Notes: generated from the sequence alone by a model not told the origin. Shown: positions 15,173-24,726, numbered from the stretch's first letter. The stretch: 64,000 bases of DNA from JAAXGI01 sp965206975 (GCA_965206975.1 OZ242253.1:3534001-3598000), one strand, 5' to 3'. Translations and numbers: made by a program.

Positions 15173-15823
15173 CTAGACTCTCGAAAAGGGACAGAGGGAC
15201 GCCACGGCGCACGCCTCGCAGCGCGGCGTACGCGCGGCGCAGACCGCACGGCCATGAAAGATCAGGAGATGGGAAAGGAGCGTCCAGCGGAACTTGGGGA
15301 AGAGCTCCATTAGATCCCTCTCGGCCTTCTCCGGGCTCGTCGCCCCCGTCAGCTTCATCCGCCTGGATAGGCGGCCGACGTGGGTGTCCACGACGACCCC
15401 TTCCGCGATGTCGAATGCATTGCCCAACACGACGTTTGCCGTCTTCCGCCCGACACCGGCCAACGCGATCAGCTCCGTCATCGCGGCAGGGATCTCCCCG
15501 TCGTGACGCTCCGCGACCGCGCATGCCATGGCAATCAGGTTTCTCGCCTTGCTTCGAAAGAAGCCTGTCGAATGGATTACCTCTTCCAACTCCTCCTGCT
15601 CTGCACGGGAGAGCGAGAAGGCGTCCGGATAGCGCCGGAAGAGCTCGGGAGTCACCTGGTTTACCCGCGCGTCCGTGCACTGCGCCGAGAGTATCGTCGC
15701 GACGATGAGCTCGTAGGGGTTCCTATGCTCGAGTGCGCACCGGGCATCCGGGTAGCACTCCTGCAAGCGATCGTAAATATCGTTCGCGCGCGCCCTCCGC
15801 GCGCGTTTCGATTCGCGGCTCAC
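15173..15823 (-). CDS. nth: Endonuclease III
   Basis: A 216-residue base-excision-repair DNA glycosylase/AP lyase that removes oxidised pyrimidines. The helix-hairpin-helix L-A-G-V-G-R-K-T-A-N (121-130) contains catalytic Lys127, and V-D-T-H-V-G-R gives catalytic Asp146. The C-terminus carries the C-x6-C-x2-C-x5-C cluster for a [4Fe-4S] centre. Length is normal. The ATGA start overlaps the stop of the unknown gene upstream, so it is co-translated in the chain. Confidence 0.95.
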   Translation of the reverse strand: MSRESKRARRARANDIYDRLQECYPDARCALEHRNPYELIVATILSAQCTDARVNQVTPELFRRYPDAFSLSRAEQEELEEVIHSTGFFRSKARNLIAMACAVAERHDGEIPAAMTELIALAGVGRKTANVVLGNAFDIAEGVVVDTHVGRLSRRMKLTGATSPEKAERDLMELFPKFRWTLLSHLLIFHGRAVCAARTPRCEACAVASLCPFSRV

Positions 15824-16656
15824 GTTTCCCCCACCTGCCTGTCCGACGATGCTGACCCGCCCCCCTCGGGGAGCCGGATCCGCCGGAAGGGGAGAGTCGA
15901 TCCCTCGCTTCCGGACCCCGCGGAGGGTGCTTCCCTCGGGGTGAGCGTGCCCTCCTCCCCCGATATGTAGGCAAAGACGCGGGCCACAAGCTTCAGGACC
16001 TCCCCGAGGGTGATGATCGAATGGAGCCGGCCCAGGTCGCCGCCGGGAAGCATCGGCGCGAAATCTGCGCCCTCCTCCCGAGTCCGCGCGCGCAGCCAGT
16101 CGCCGGCGCCCGCCAGCTTAGCGGGCGGGAGCTCCGTCAGCGAGAACCCGGGGCGGCCCCGTCGGATCCCCATCGCCACGAGGAGCGAGAGCGTGACGCT
16201 CGAGGAGAGCGTCCAGAAGAACCCGTCGACCGGCTCCGTTCCCCCCGCGTCCTCGGCCGGTGACCAGAAAAGGTGCCTCGGAAGCTGCAGGTACCCGGCG
16301 GGCACGGGAAGCTCCCCCCGCCACTGGAAGCGCTCCGCCGGGGCAGCGGCAAGGTACCGGGCCACCTCTTCGTCAAGCACGTAGAGCGGCTCCCCTGCGG
16401 CACGAAAGTGGAAGGCTTGGAAGAGGAAAGCCCCGAGAGGATCGCTCCACGCCGCCTGGCTTTCCGCGTCCCCGCGGAGCTCGTGAACGGCACGTCCAGC
16501 CGCTTCGAGGCGGAGGAAGACACCTGGGTCCCCGAACTCGGCACCGGAGGCCTCCCCCTCGTCCCGGATCTCGCGGAACACGCGCTCCCGAAAGGCCCGG
16601 CCCGGGAGCCCGATCTCGTACGGGCTAAGTCTCGCCCCGGGGAGGAGGGCGCTCAC
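15820..16656 (-). CDS. Conserved hypothetical protein
   Basis: A 278-residue protein of unknown function. It begins V-S-A-L-L-P-G-A-R-L-S-P-Y-E-I-G, has a Phe-rich middle (L-F-Q-A-F-H-F-R) and a probable hydrophobic helix (S-S-S-V-T-L-S-L-L-V-A-M-G-I), then a low-complexity Gly/Ser/Pro tail. No signal peptide is evident. The GTG at 16656 was chosen because its GTGA overlaps the zincin stop; the upstream frame is Arg-rich. It may be regulated with its partners, but no role can be named. Confidence 0.6.
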   Translation of the reverse strand: MSALLPGARLSPYEIGLPGRAFRERVFREIRDEGEASGAEFGDPGVFLRLEAAGRAVHELRGDAESQAAWSDPLGAFLFQAFHFRAAGEPLYVLDEEVARYLAAAPAERFQWRGELPVPAGYLQLPRHLFWSPAEDAGGTEPVDGFFWTLSSSVTLSLLVAMGIRRGRPGFSLTELPPAKLAGAGDWLRARTREEGADFAPMLPGGDLGRLHSIITLGEVLKLVARVFAYISGEEGTLTPREAPSAGSGSEGSTLPFRRIRLPEGGGSASSDRQVGET

Positions 16657-17381
16657 CCGGGAAGCGCCTCCGCGAATGCCTCCGACTCGATAAGATCGAC
16701 CGGTGCCCGTCGCCAGATGCGGCGCACACGGTCCCGGAGGGAGTGATCGCGCACGAGTACGATGGTGAGCTCCTCTTCGGTCGAGGGCTCCCCGATGATC
16801 CGGATGAAGTGAACGTCCCCGAGCCGCGCCGGGCGCGGGACGTGCCACCGCCGATCCTCCCACTCGAACTCAAGCACGTCGGTCCGGTCGAATTCCGACA
16901 GGCGCCAGCGCTGCTCGATGTAGACCTCCGTCTCGACCCGGTAGACCCCTGGGAGAACGGGGAGCCCGAACTGGAAATACCAGGGATCGAAGTGAAGCCC
17001 CTCCTCCCTCAGGTGCGCCTGCTCCATCGCGTAATCGACGCCCTCGAGGGCATCCTCTTCGACGAGGAATTCGAGGTGATGGCGAAGTTCGTGGGTCATC
17101 GTCTCCCAGATCTCCCCCTCCCAGTCGAAGTTCGGATCGGAGCTGGCGACCGCCCGGAAGGAGCCGTAGTAAAGCGCGAGGATCGAGCGGGTTGATTCGG
17201 GTCCGCCGTAGCCGGAGGGATACGGCTCGGTGGAACACGTGCCCAGGGTGAAGAAGTCCTCGTGATCGGGATGCGTCTCCGCTTCCCGCCTGAGGACGAT
17301 TCCGTCGATCCCTTCCTTGTACGCGGCGGGAACCCTCTCCCACAACCGGTTCGCCGTCTGGGCAAACTCTTCGTACCTCAT
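16653..17381 (-). CDS. Zincin-like metallopeptidase
   Basis: A 242-residue protein with M-T-H-E-L-R-H-H-L-E, an HExxH zinc site (His-Glu-Leu-Arg-His), followed by an E-E-D-A-L-E segment, as in minimal zincin-like metallopeptidases (PF06262 type). The N-terminus (M-R-Y-E-E-F-A) and the Y-Y-G-S-F helix before the zinc site also fit. No signal peptide, so it is probably cytoplasmic. The C-terminal ~80 residues, with V-H-F-I-R-I-I-G-E, are not part of the minimal family. It starts 28 bp after the NSS transporter gene. Confidence 0.7.
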   Translation of the reverse strand: MRYEEFAQTANRLWERVPAAYKEGIDGIVLRREAETHPDHEDFFTLGTCSTEPYPSGYGGPESTRSILALYYGSFRAVASSDPNFDWEGEIWETMTHELRHHLEFLVEEDALEGVDYAMEQAHLREEGLHFDPWYFQFGLPVLPGVYRVETEVYIEQRWRLSEFDRTDVLEFEWEDRRWHVPRPARLGDVHFIRIIGEPSTEEELTIVLVRDHSLRDRVRRIWRRAPVDLIESEAFAEALPG

Positions 17382-17409
17382 CGCCCGAAGCGCGGCCGGG
17401 CAAGCTGCA

Positions 17410-18897
17410 CTACGGGACGCCCGGGGAACTTGCGGCCGCGGGCTCCTGTGGGTTCCACCTAGCGCTAAGGAATCGGTTCAGGGAGATGAGCGCGATCAGC
17501 GCGACGCCCCACTGCGCAACGACCGTTCCCACATTGAATGCGGCAAACGGGTTCATCGTCTCCCCTAGCCCGGCGCCACGCGCCTGCCACAGCCACCACC
17601 CGATCAGAACCACGGCCTGAACGGCCACGAACCGAATCGCCCAGTCCCACCACACCCCGATGTGAATGTCCGAGTCCCCGGTGTTTATGAACTCCTCGCG
17701 CCAACGGGTCACGCCGTAGCGGAGGACGGCAAAGGCGAAGAAGAACCCGGAGAGCATGAGACCCACGCCCCACACGAAGTCTTGATTCGCGAAGACCTGC
17801 ATCGAGAGCGCCGAGGGGACACCCATGAGGAGGCCGGCGATGCCAACGACGCCAATTGCGCGTGCGCGCGCGAGCCCCGCGTCCGTCAGGACGCGGGCGG
17901 CGAGCTCGATCATGGCGATGAGGGAGCTCCACGCCGCAAAGACAAGGGCGAGGAAGAAGAGCGCCAGAAAGAAGCGGCCGAAGGGGATCGTGGCGAAGAG
18001 CTGCGGCACCCAGATGAAGGTGAGCCCTTCGTTGCCCGCCCCCACGACCTCGCCCGCAGCCTCCGGCATGACCGAGAAGAGGGTGCAGAGGACCATGATT
18101 CCGGCAAGGAGCGACATGCTGTTGTTCCCGAAGCCGATCACGAAGGCATTGAGCGCCGTGTCCTCGCGGCTCCGCATGTAGATCGCGTAGCAGAGTACGA
18201 GCCCCCACCCGGCCCCGGTATCCCACGCGTTCTGCGTGAGCGCTTGGAGCCAGATCCCCGGCTCCGCCAGCTCGGCCCAGTCGGGGGTAAAGAGGAAGGC
18301 GAGCCCCGCCGCCGCACCTGGGAGGGTAAGCGCCCGTAGAGCGAGGACGATCACGAGGATGACCAGGGAGGGGATGAGTACGCGCGCCGCCGTCTCGATG
18401 CCCCGCACCCCCCGGGAGACGACGAGGACGCCGAGGGCGACGGCTACGGCGTGGGTCAGCAGCGCCCCGGGCGTGGCCGCGTAGCTCTCCCAAAAGCTTC
18501 CGGGAACCGCTTCCGGAACTTGGCCGAGGAGGGCCGCGAGGAAGAAGCGGATCGTCCAGCCCATGACGACCGAGTAGTAGAACATGATCGCCGTGGCCGT
18601 CCACGCCACCCACGCGCCCATCCAGCCGAAGCCCGGGCCGAGCGTCTTGGCGAAGGCGCCGATCGGGCCCGATCGGGCCCCCTTCCCTAGCCCGAATTCC
18701 AGGATAAGGAGGGGAATAGACCAGAGGAGGAGGAAGACGAGCCAGGCAACGAGGAAGGAGCCACCGCCTTGCGTGGCCGCGATCCTCGGAAAGCGCCAGA
18801 TGTTCCCGGTACCGACGGCCATCCCCATCATCGCGAGGAGCATCCCCCAGCGCGACGCGAATACGGCTGAGCCCTCGCTCGCCCCGGAAGCCGGCAT
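17410..18897 (-). CDS. NSS-family sodium-dependent symporter
   Basis: About 495 residues with about 11-12 membrane helices, a sodium:neurotransmitter-symporter-family permease for amino acids or related solutes. TM1 contains M-A-V-G-T-G-N-I-W-R-F-P, the hallmark unwound Na+/substrate site (G-x-G-N-x-W-R-F-P). TM6 region F-A-A-W-S-S-L-I-A and G-N-N-S-M-S-L are also typical. The start at 18897 places TM1 about 20 residues in; a GTG at 18903 is an alternative. The gene starts 46 bp downstream of glyS. A candidate small subunit lies at 11470-11580. The substrate cannot be read from sequence. Confidence 0.9.
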   Translation of the reverse strand: MPASGASEGSAVFASRWGMLLAMMGMAVGTGNIWRFPRIAATQGGGSFLVAWLVFLLLWSIPLLILEFGLGKGARSGPIGAFAKTLGPGFGWMGAWVAWTATAIMFYYSVVMGWTIRFFLAALLGQVPEAVPGSFWESYAATPGALLTHAVAVALGVLVVSRGVRGIETAARVLIPSLVILVIVLALRALTLPGAAAGLAFLFTPDWAELAEPGIWLQALTQNAWDTGAGWGLVLCYAIYMRSREDTALNAFVIGFGNNSMSLLAGIMVLCTLFSVMPEAAGEVVGAGNEGLTFIWVPQLFATIPFGRFFLALFFLALVFAAWSSLIAMIELAARVLTDAGLARARAIGVVGIAGLLMGVPSALSMQVFANQDFVWGVGLMLSGFFFAFAVLRYGVTRWREEFINTGDSDIHIGVWWDWAIRFVAVQAVVLIGWWLWQARGAGLGETMNPFAAFNVGTVVAQWGVALIALISLNRFLSARWNPQEPAAASSPGVP

Positions 18898-18943
18898 CGT
18901 CACGCCCGGGAGAGGCGAGGGAGCGGCGCCCAGCCGCCCCTCC

Positions 18944-20284
18944 TCACTCCCCCACCTCGAGCCGCTCGCGAATCCAGCGGAGGACGCGCGATCCATCCAC
19001 CCGCTCTTGCGCGAGCGTGTCGCGGTCCCGGATCGTGACGCTCCCGTCCTCGTTCGTTACCCGGTCCACCGTGACGCACCACGGCGTACCCGCCTCGTCC
19101 TGGCGCCGGTAGCGCCGACCGATCGAGCCGGACTCGTCGTAAAAGACGGGGAGCGCAGCACTCCTCAGCTCCCCCGCGATTCCCCGGGCCAGTTCGGGAA
19201 GTCCATCCTTCCTTACGAGGGGGAAAACCGCAGCCTTCACGGGCGCCATCCTGGCGTGCAGGGAGAGGACGACCCTCTCCTCCCCCGCGACTTCCTCTTC
19301 GCGGTAGGCGTCGGCGAGGAGCATGAGGACGGTCCGGTCGACGCCGACAGCCGTTTCGACCACGTACGGCACGAAGCGTTCGCCCCGGCCCGAGTCAATG
19401 TACTCAAGGCGCTTCCCCGAGTGCTCCTCGTGGCGCCTGAGGTCGAAGTCCGTCCGGTTATGGATCCCCTCAAGCTCCCTCCACCCGAAGGGGAAGCGGT
19501 ACTGGATGTCGACCGCCTTCTTCGCGTAGTGAGCGAGCTCATCCGGACCGTGCTCGTGGAAGCGGAGCTTCTCCTCCGTAACGCCGAGGGAGCGATGCCA
19601 GGCGTGGCGCTCGGACAGCCAGCGCTCGAACCACTCCTCGTCCGTACCCGGCTCGACGAAGAACTGCATCTCGGCCTGCTCGAATTCGCGCGTTCGGAAG
19701 ATGAAGTTCCCGGGGGTGATCTCGTTGCGGAAGGCCTTCCCGATCTGGGCGATCCCGAAGGGAACACGTTGCCGGGAGGAGGTCTGCACGTTGAGGAAGT
19801 TCACGTAGGAGCCCTGCGCCGTCTCCGGGCGGAGGTAGACGGTCGAGCCCTCCTCCTCGACCGGACCCATGAAGGTACGGAACATTAGGTTGAAGAGACG
19901 CGCCTCCCCGAGCTCACACGACTCGTGATCCCCCGGGGCACGGGAGGGTTTCCTCCCGCACCGGCTCGCGTCGAGCTGATCCTCCCGGAAGCGGAGCTTG
20001 CAGCATCTGCACTCGACGAGCGGGTCCGTGAAGCCCTCCACGTGACCGGACGCCTCCCAGACCCGAGGGTGCATCAGGACAGAGGCGTCCATCCCCTCTA
20101 CGTCCTCTCGCCGGTGGACCATCTGGCTCCACCAACTCTCCTTCACATTGCGCTTGAGCTCGATCCCGAGCGGCCCGTAGTCCCAGACCGAGCCCGTCCC
20201 GCCGTAGATCTCCGACGACTGGAAGATGAAGCCGCGTCGCTTTCCGAGCGACACGAGCTTGTCCATCACATCGTGCTCTGCCAT
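18944..20284 (-). CDS. glyS: Glycyl-tRNA synthetase (dimeric type)
   Basis: A 446-residue class II synthetase that charges tRNA-Gly. It has K-R-R-G-F-I-F-Q-S-S-E-I-Y-G-G, W-D-Y-G-P-L-G, class II motif 2 (R-N-E-I-T-P-G-N-F-I-F-R-T-R-E-F-E-Q-A-E-M) and motif 3 (V-G-V-D-R-T-V-L), followed by the anticodon-binding domain. Cys pairs near residues 90-125 form the zinc-binding insertion of the alpha2 enzyme. The ATG at 20284 begins M-A-E-H-D-V-M-D-K-L-V-S, the normal start. It is first in the minus-strand chain and divergent from nfuA. Confidence 0.95.
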   Translation of the reverse strand: MAEHDVMDKLVSLGKRRGFIFQSSEIYGGTGSVWDYGPLGIELKRNVKESWWSQMVHRREDVEGMDASVLMHPRVWEASGHVEGFTDPLVECRCCKLRFREDQLDASRCGRKPSRAPGDHESCELGEARLFNLMFRTFMGPVEEEGSTVYLRPETAQGSYVNFLNVQTSSRQRVPFGIAQIGKAFRNEITPGNFIFRTREFEQAEMQFFVEPGTDEEWFERWLSERHAWHRSLGVTEEKLRFHEHGPDELAHYAKKAVDIQYRFPFGWRELEGIHNRTDFDLRRHEEHSGKRLEYIDSGRGERFVPYVVETAVGVDRTVLMLLADAYREEEVAGEERVVLSLHARMAPVKAAVFPLVRKDGLPELARGIAGELRSAALPVFYDESGSIGRRYRRQDEAGTPWCVTVDRVTNEDGSVTIRDRDTLAQERVDGSRVLRWIRERLEVGE

Positions 20285-20514
20285 GGCTTGACGAAGGCGG
20301 GGCCGGGAGGAGGAAGCGGGGCCGGGAGAAGCCAGGACCCGATGCGGCGAGAATGATAGGAGCGAGATACTCCGGGAGCAACCAGACACACGAGACTGAA
20401 CCCGAGAAGGCGCCGAGGGTAAGAGGCGCTGGCCGGAAGACCCTTTCCGGCGTCTGGAGATCGCTCACGGGTGCCCCCGCCCCTGGCGGCGGACGGCCAC
20501 TTACCGGAGTCCCT

Positions 20515-21108
20515 ATGGTCACCTTCACCGATCGAGCCCGCGAGATGGTCCTGAGCTTCATTGGCCAGAGCGGAGAGGAACTCAGCGCGCTCAGGATCCA
20601 AGCCACCGGGGCAAGCCCGGTGGCGCCCTCATACGAGCTGACGCTGGTCGGCGAATCGGACAAGTCAGAGATCGATGTGGAGATCGACGTCGAAGGGTTC
20701 GTCGTCGTGGTGGACCCCGCGAGCGCGGAGAAGCTCGAAGGGGCGACCGTGGATTTCGTGAACCGGGTAAACGGGTCCGGTTTCGAGATCGTCCCGGCAA
20801 AGCCGAGCCTTCCCGCCGGTCCGTCGGAGGGGACCCCGATGGGCGCACTCGCCGACAAGGTCACACTTATCCTGAACGAGCAGGTGAACCCCGCGATCGC
20901 GGCGCACGGGGGACAGATCAACCTCGTCGACGTGCAGGGAACCGAGGTGTATATGGAGATGGCGGGTGGATGCCAGGGGTGTGCGATGTCGAGGATGACG
21001 CTTCGGCAGGGGGTCGAGCGGATGATCCGCGAGCACGTTCCCGAGGTGACGGCGATTCACGACGTCACGGACCACGCCGCGGGCGCCGACCCATACTTCA
21101 GTCACTGA
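20515..21108 (+). CDS. nfuA: Fe-S cluster carrier NfuA-like
   Basis: A 197-residue two-domain Fe-S scaffold/carrier. The N-terminal ~100 residues form a degenerate A-type (HesB/IscA-like) domain that has lost its cluster Cys residues. The C-terminal NifU-like domain has G-G-C-Q-G-C-A-M-S, whose C-x2-C binds a [4Fe-4S] cluster at the dimer interface. This arrangement is that of NfuA, which delivers clusters to client enzymes. The ATG at 20515 (M-V-T-F-T-D-R-A) fits the family start. Divergently transcribed from glyS. Confidence 0.85.
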   Translation: MVTFTDRAREMVLSFIGQSGEELSALRIQATGASPVAPSYELTLVGESDKSEIDVEIDVEGFVVVVDPASAEKLEGATVDFVNRVNGSGFEIVPAKPSLPAGPSEGTPMGALADKVTLILNEQVNPAIAAHGGQINLVDVQGTEVYMEMAGGCQGCAMSRMTLRQGVERMIREHVPEVTAIHDVTDHAAGADPYFSH

Positions 21109-21152
21109 AGGGGGAAGAGGGCCAACCGGCCCGCCCGTCCACGCCCCGCCTC

Positions 21153-22064
21153 ATGCCGGAACCGCCCTCCCGTACTGCTCTGGCCGCCTACGGGATCCTC
21201 CGGGCAGGCGCACTCGCGCTACTACTTGCACGGTCGCTATCGGCGCAGACGCTGCCACGGGTCGAGGTGCCCGTTGTGGGTCCGCCGCACGGGAGCCTCG
21301 TCGTCGCCGGCGGCGGCGAGCTGGACCGGGAGGTCTGGGAGCGCTTCATCCTCCTCGCCGGCGGGGAGGAGGCGAAGATCGTCGTCATCCCGACGGCGGC
21401 TCGGGACGATGAACTCCCGGACGGATGGCGCGGCCACGCGCAGCTGCAGGCCGCGGGCGTTCGCGACTTCGTCACCCTGCACACGAGAGACCCCAAGGAG
21501 GCAGGGGTCGAGAGTTTCGTTGAGCCGCTCCGCGAGGCGAGTGGCGTCTGGCTCCCCGGGGGACGGCCTTGGCGGCTTGTCGACGCCTACCTCGATACGC
21601 TCGTCCATGAGGAGCTCTTCTCGCTCCTCGAGAGAGGCGGCGTTGTCGGAGGCACATCCGCCGGTGCATCGATTCAGGCCTCGTTTCTGATCCGGGGAGA
21701 CCGGACTACGAACCGGGTCATCTTCTCCCCCGACTATCCCGAAGGATTCGGGTTTCTCGAACGGGCCGCGGTGGACCAGCACCTCTCCGCCCGGGGCCGC
21801 GAGGACGATTTGTGGGAAATCCTCCGTCTCCATCCCGATCTCCTCGGCATCGGGCTGGACGAAGGTACAGCGCTCGTGATTCAGGGCGACCGGGCGGAGG
21901 TGATGGGTGGCGGGGAGGTGCTGATCTACGACGCCGCGCTCCCAACGATGCAGGCGCATCGGCTCGCCCGAGGTGCCGTATTCGATCTCGGTGCCCGGGT
22001 CCGGATTGGGTGGAGCGATCGGGAGGCAGAAGACATTCGAATCCGGTCGGCGGGCGAGTACTGA
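21153..22064 (+). CDS. Cyanophycinase-like S51 peptidase
   Basis: A 303-residue protein of the S51 serine-peptidase family. It starts with a hydrophobic export signal ending near S-L-S-A-Q. The catalytic nucleophile lies in V-G-G-T-S-A-G-A-S-I-Q, and L-P-G-G-R-P-W, D-E-G-T-A and D-Q-H-L are further family motifs. Cyanophycinases cut the Asp-Arg polymer cyanophycin; exported forms let bacteria feed on it extracellularly. No cyanophycin synthetase gene is in the window, so scavenging rather than turnover of an own store is likely. It lies 44 bp downstream of nfuA. Confidence 0.85.
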   Translation: MPEPPSRTALAAYGILRAGALALLLARSLSAQTLPRVEVPVVGPPHGSLVVAGGGELDREVWERFILLAGGEEAKIVVIPTAARDDELPDGWRGHAQLQAAGVRDFVTLHTRDPKEAGVESFVEPLREASGVWLPGGRPWRLVDAYLDTLVHEELFSLLERGGVVGGTSAGASIQASFLIRGDRTTNRVIFSPDYPEGFGFLERAAVDQHLSARGREDDLWEILRLHPDLLGIGLDEGTALVIQGDRAEVMGGGEVLIYDAALPTMQAHRLARGAVFDLGARVRIGWSDREAEDIRIRSAGEY

Positions 22065-22782
22065 GACGGATCGCGCGCTGATGAGCCGGTGGCGGCCACC
22101 GGGTTCGCGTGCAGCGAGTCGACCGGGTACGTGGCGCGTACATCCATCGAATGCGGGATTCGCGGTGGTCGGAACCTTTACCAGCCCCATCGCTGATGAA
22201 TCCGCCCTTCGAGGGATCATCCAATGTCCTCCTCGCAGACCGACGAGAAGAGGAGGACTGGAAATCTCCCACACCGGGTAGCGAGACTCACGGGACCAAG
22301 CACGCAGGCTGCAGTATGTCGTGCCAAGCTCGGGGGATTCGGCGGCGAGTGCGGGGAAGGCCTTTCCGGGACTCTGGCCCGACACAGCGCGGGGTTCCTC
22401 AAGAACTCCCAGACATGCACTCGGCAAGCCATGACTTGTCGGCTTGTGAATCTCCATCATCGGGAATCCGCCGAACGGCAAGGGCTTCGTTGCAAAGAGC
22501 CTTGACAACTGTTGGCAAATCCAATCCATGATCCGCCATTGTCATGTTCAGGAAGCAGGATGAATGAACGGCAGGGTGCTAACGGTACTTCCACTTCGTG
22601 TTGAGTGATTAGCGTTCAGTAGTTCGCGACAACCTGGCCGGTTCTCTACTACTTGGTACTCTGACCCGGATCTGTTCTGGGCCCGCAGATGCTCGACGTA
22701 TCGGTAGCCGAATACTCCGAGCGTCAGTGCAAGGATAGACGTTGTCACCGGAAGGACTGGCCAACGAGGGACGGCAATTCGA
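22065..22782. other. No gene identified
   Basis: About 720 bp without a credible gene on either strand. Codon use in the open frames is unlike the neighbours and there is no recognisable domain. It separates the cyanophycinase from the glycosyltransferase fusion. Confidence 0.4.
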
Positions 22783-24726
22783 ATGAGTCGAAGCGATATT
22801 GCGCGATCTCCCCAGTCGTGGTCGCGGCTGAGGGGATCGCCCTTACTGCCGGGTAGCCTGCTTTGGCTCTCTGTCCTGACATTGGCCCTTCTCGGCCCGA
22901 CGCGCGAGTCCCTGACCCCGGCGCTTCTCGCATTCTCGGTCGGCTTCGCTGCACTGTCCCTGCTCTGGGTCAGCGAGGCCAATCCGCTAGATGACCCACG
23001 GATTCTCCTCGGTGGCGCGCTCCTGCTTCGGCTCACGATCTTTCCCGCGCTCCCGGATCTCTCCGACGACCTCTACCGGTACGTGTGGGACGGATGGCTG
23101 GGCGTGTCCCGGATCAACCCGTACCGCTTCGTCCCAGCCGCAGGGGAGCTCGCAACGTTCCACAACTCAGCGCTCTTCCGCGCACTCAACTCCCCCGAAT
23201 ATCACTCCATCTACCCACCCTTCTCGCAAGTCGTCTTCCTAGCGGGCGGTGCCGTGTATCGAGCGCTCGGTTGGCCAGCGGCCGCGTACGCGATCAAGGC
23301 CGCGTTTCTCCTCCTCGAGTTCTCCGGACTCCTCTTCCTCCTCCGCGCCGTCCAGGAGGTCGGAGGACGCACCAGGACGCTCGCTCTCTATGCACTAAAC
23401 CCCCTCGTGCTCGTGACCTTGACGGCTGGCGGACACAGTGAGAGCGCGCTCGTCTTCGGGTTCGGGCTCCTAGCCTACGGGACCGCGTCCAAACGGTACG
23501 CGATCTCCTGGTTAGGTCTCGCCGTAGCGGCGGCCACGAAGGGGATCCCGATTCTCCTCGCTCCCCTCCTCCTTCGCGTCCAGCGAAGCCAGGGAGGAGG
23601 AGTGCGCGATATTGTCGCAGGGCTCATCCCGGCGGGTCTCCTGTGCCTCGGGCTCACCGTGCCGTACTACTTCCCGGGGATCATTCAAGCGGTGGGATCT
23701 TCGGTAGATCTGTACGTCCGGTACTTCGAGTTCAACGCCGGCCCGTACTTCCTTTTCAAGGAAATCGGGCTCTGGCTGACAGCAACGGACTGGAGCAAGC
23801 AGCTGGGTCCGGCACTCAGGGCCGTCTCGCTCGGCGGTGCGGCCGTCGTCTGGCTCCGCTGGCCGATCATCCCCGCGCGGGCGAGCGAAGGGTTCTTTCG
23901 AGGGAGCTTGGCGATACTCGGCCTCTACCTCGCCGCCGCAACCACGCTCCACCCATGGTACGTCATCTGGGGACTGGCGCTGACGCCGCTCACCCCCCTC
24001 TTCCGGAGCGCGTGGGTGTGGGCCTCGTGGGCGGCCTTCCTGACATACTACGTATACGTCGGAGTTCCCCAGGGACCGCTGGCGACGTTCTTCTGGGGGG
24101 GCGTTGCCGTCCTGCTCCTAGCCGAGCACGAGGGTTGGATTCGCGACCGCCTCCTGAGGGTGGCGGGTCGTCGAAAGGCCCGCCAAGTGGCCCCCCACCT
24201 CCGAAGCGGAAGCCTCCTCGACCTCGGGGCCGGCGAAGGATACGTGGCAAGCGCACTTTCTGAACCGGCTCAGAGTGTCGTCCTCATGGATGTAGGGCCC
24301 TACTCCCGGACGGATCTGCCCGCTGTCGTATACGATGGGCGGAAGATCCCCCTCGCTGACGGATCGGTCGACGCAGTGCTCATCTCGCTCGTCCTGCATC
24401 ATGCCGAGGATCCCGACCAGGTGATCGCGGAGGCGCTCCGCGTCGCGCGGGACCGGGTCGTGATCACCGAATCCGTGTACGTCGGAGAGTGGGAGCGGAG
24501 AGCGCTGGAAGTCGTGGACAGGTGGGCGAATCGTACCCGGGGAATGGAGAGCGGCGCCTCCTCCGGAAGCACGCTCAGATTTCGAACGGTACCAGATTGG
24601 GAGCTCGCCCTTGTGCGACGGGGAGGCCGGGTCCTCCGCTCGGAACGGTTGAATGTGATCGGACACCGCCACCACTTGTTCGTTGTCGAGCCCGCCCCCC
24701 ACCGAAGCAGCGGGGAGGAAGTCTGA
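22783..24726 (+). CDS. GT-C glycosyltransferase fused to SAM methyltransferase
   Basis: A 647-residue bifunctional protein. Residues 1 to about 450 form about 11-12 membrane helices with an early acidic motif L-P-D-L-S-D-D-L-Y-R-Y (90-100) and I-N-P-Y-R-F, as in polyprenyl-phosphate-dependent GT-C/GT87 mannosyltransferases. Residues 477-647 form a class I SAM methyltransferase: motif I L-L-D-L-G-A-G-E-G (478-486), a D-G-R-K-I-P-L-A-D-G-S-V-D loop and L-V-L-H-H-A-E-D-P. The join is continuous with no internal start. The natural reading is glycosyl transfer to a lipid-linked or envelope glycan with methylation of product or carrier. Substrates are unknown. Confidence 0.85.
   Translation: MSRSDIARSPQSWSRLRGSPLLPGSLLWLSVLTLALLGPTRESLTPALLAFSVGFAALSLLWVSEANPLDDPRILLGGALLLRLTIFPALPDLSDDLYRYVWDGWLGVSRINPYRFVPAAGELATFHNSALFRALNSPEYHSIYPPFSQVVFLAGGAVYRALGWPAAAYAIKAAFLLLEFSGLLFLLRAVQEVGGRTRTLALYALNPLVLVTLTAGGHSESALVFGFGLLAYGTASKRYAISWLGLAVAAATKGIPILLAPLLLRVQRSQGGGVRDIVAGLIPAGLLCLGLTVPYYFPGIIQAVGSSVDLYVRYFEFNAGPYFLFKEIGLWLTATDWSKQLGPALRAVSLGGAAVVWLRWPIIPARASEGFFRGSLAILGLYLAAATTLHPWYVIWGLALTPLTPLFRSAWVWASWAAFLTYYVYVGVPQGPLATFFWGGVAVLLLAEHEGWIRDRLLRVAGRRKARQVAPHLRSGSLLDLGAGEGYVASALSEPAQSVVLMDVGPYSRTDLPAVVYDGRKIPLADGSVDAVLISLVLHHAEDPDQVIAEALRVARDRVVITESVYVGEWERRALEVVDRWANRTRGMESGASSGSTLRFRTVPDWELALVRRGGRVLRSERLNVIGHRHHLFVVEPAPHRSSGEEV

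Noticed and set aside
16738..16750. Partial match to the GGGAGTGATTCCC hairpin motif
   Set aside because: Only GGGAGTGATC is present, inside a coding gene and without the inverted half.
22109..22531. Plus-strand 140-codon frame and its minus-strand counterpart
   Set aside because: No domain and no start signal; codon use unlike neighbours.
22548..23036. Minus-strand frame with one hydrophobic segment
   Set aside because: Its start overlaps the well-supported glycosyltransferase gene and no family is recognisable.
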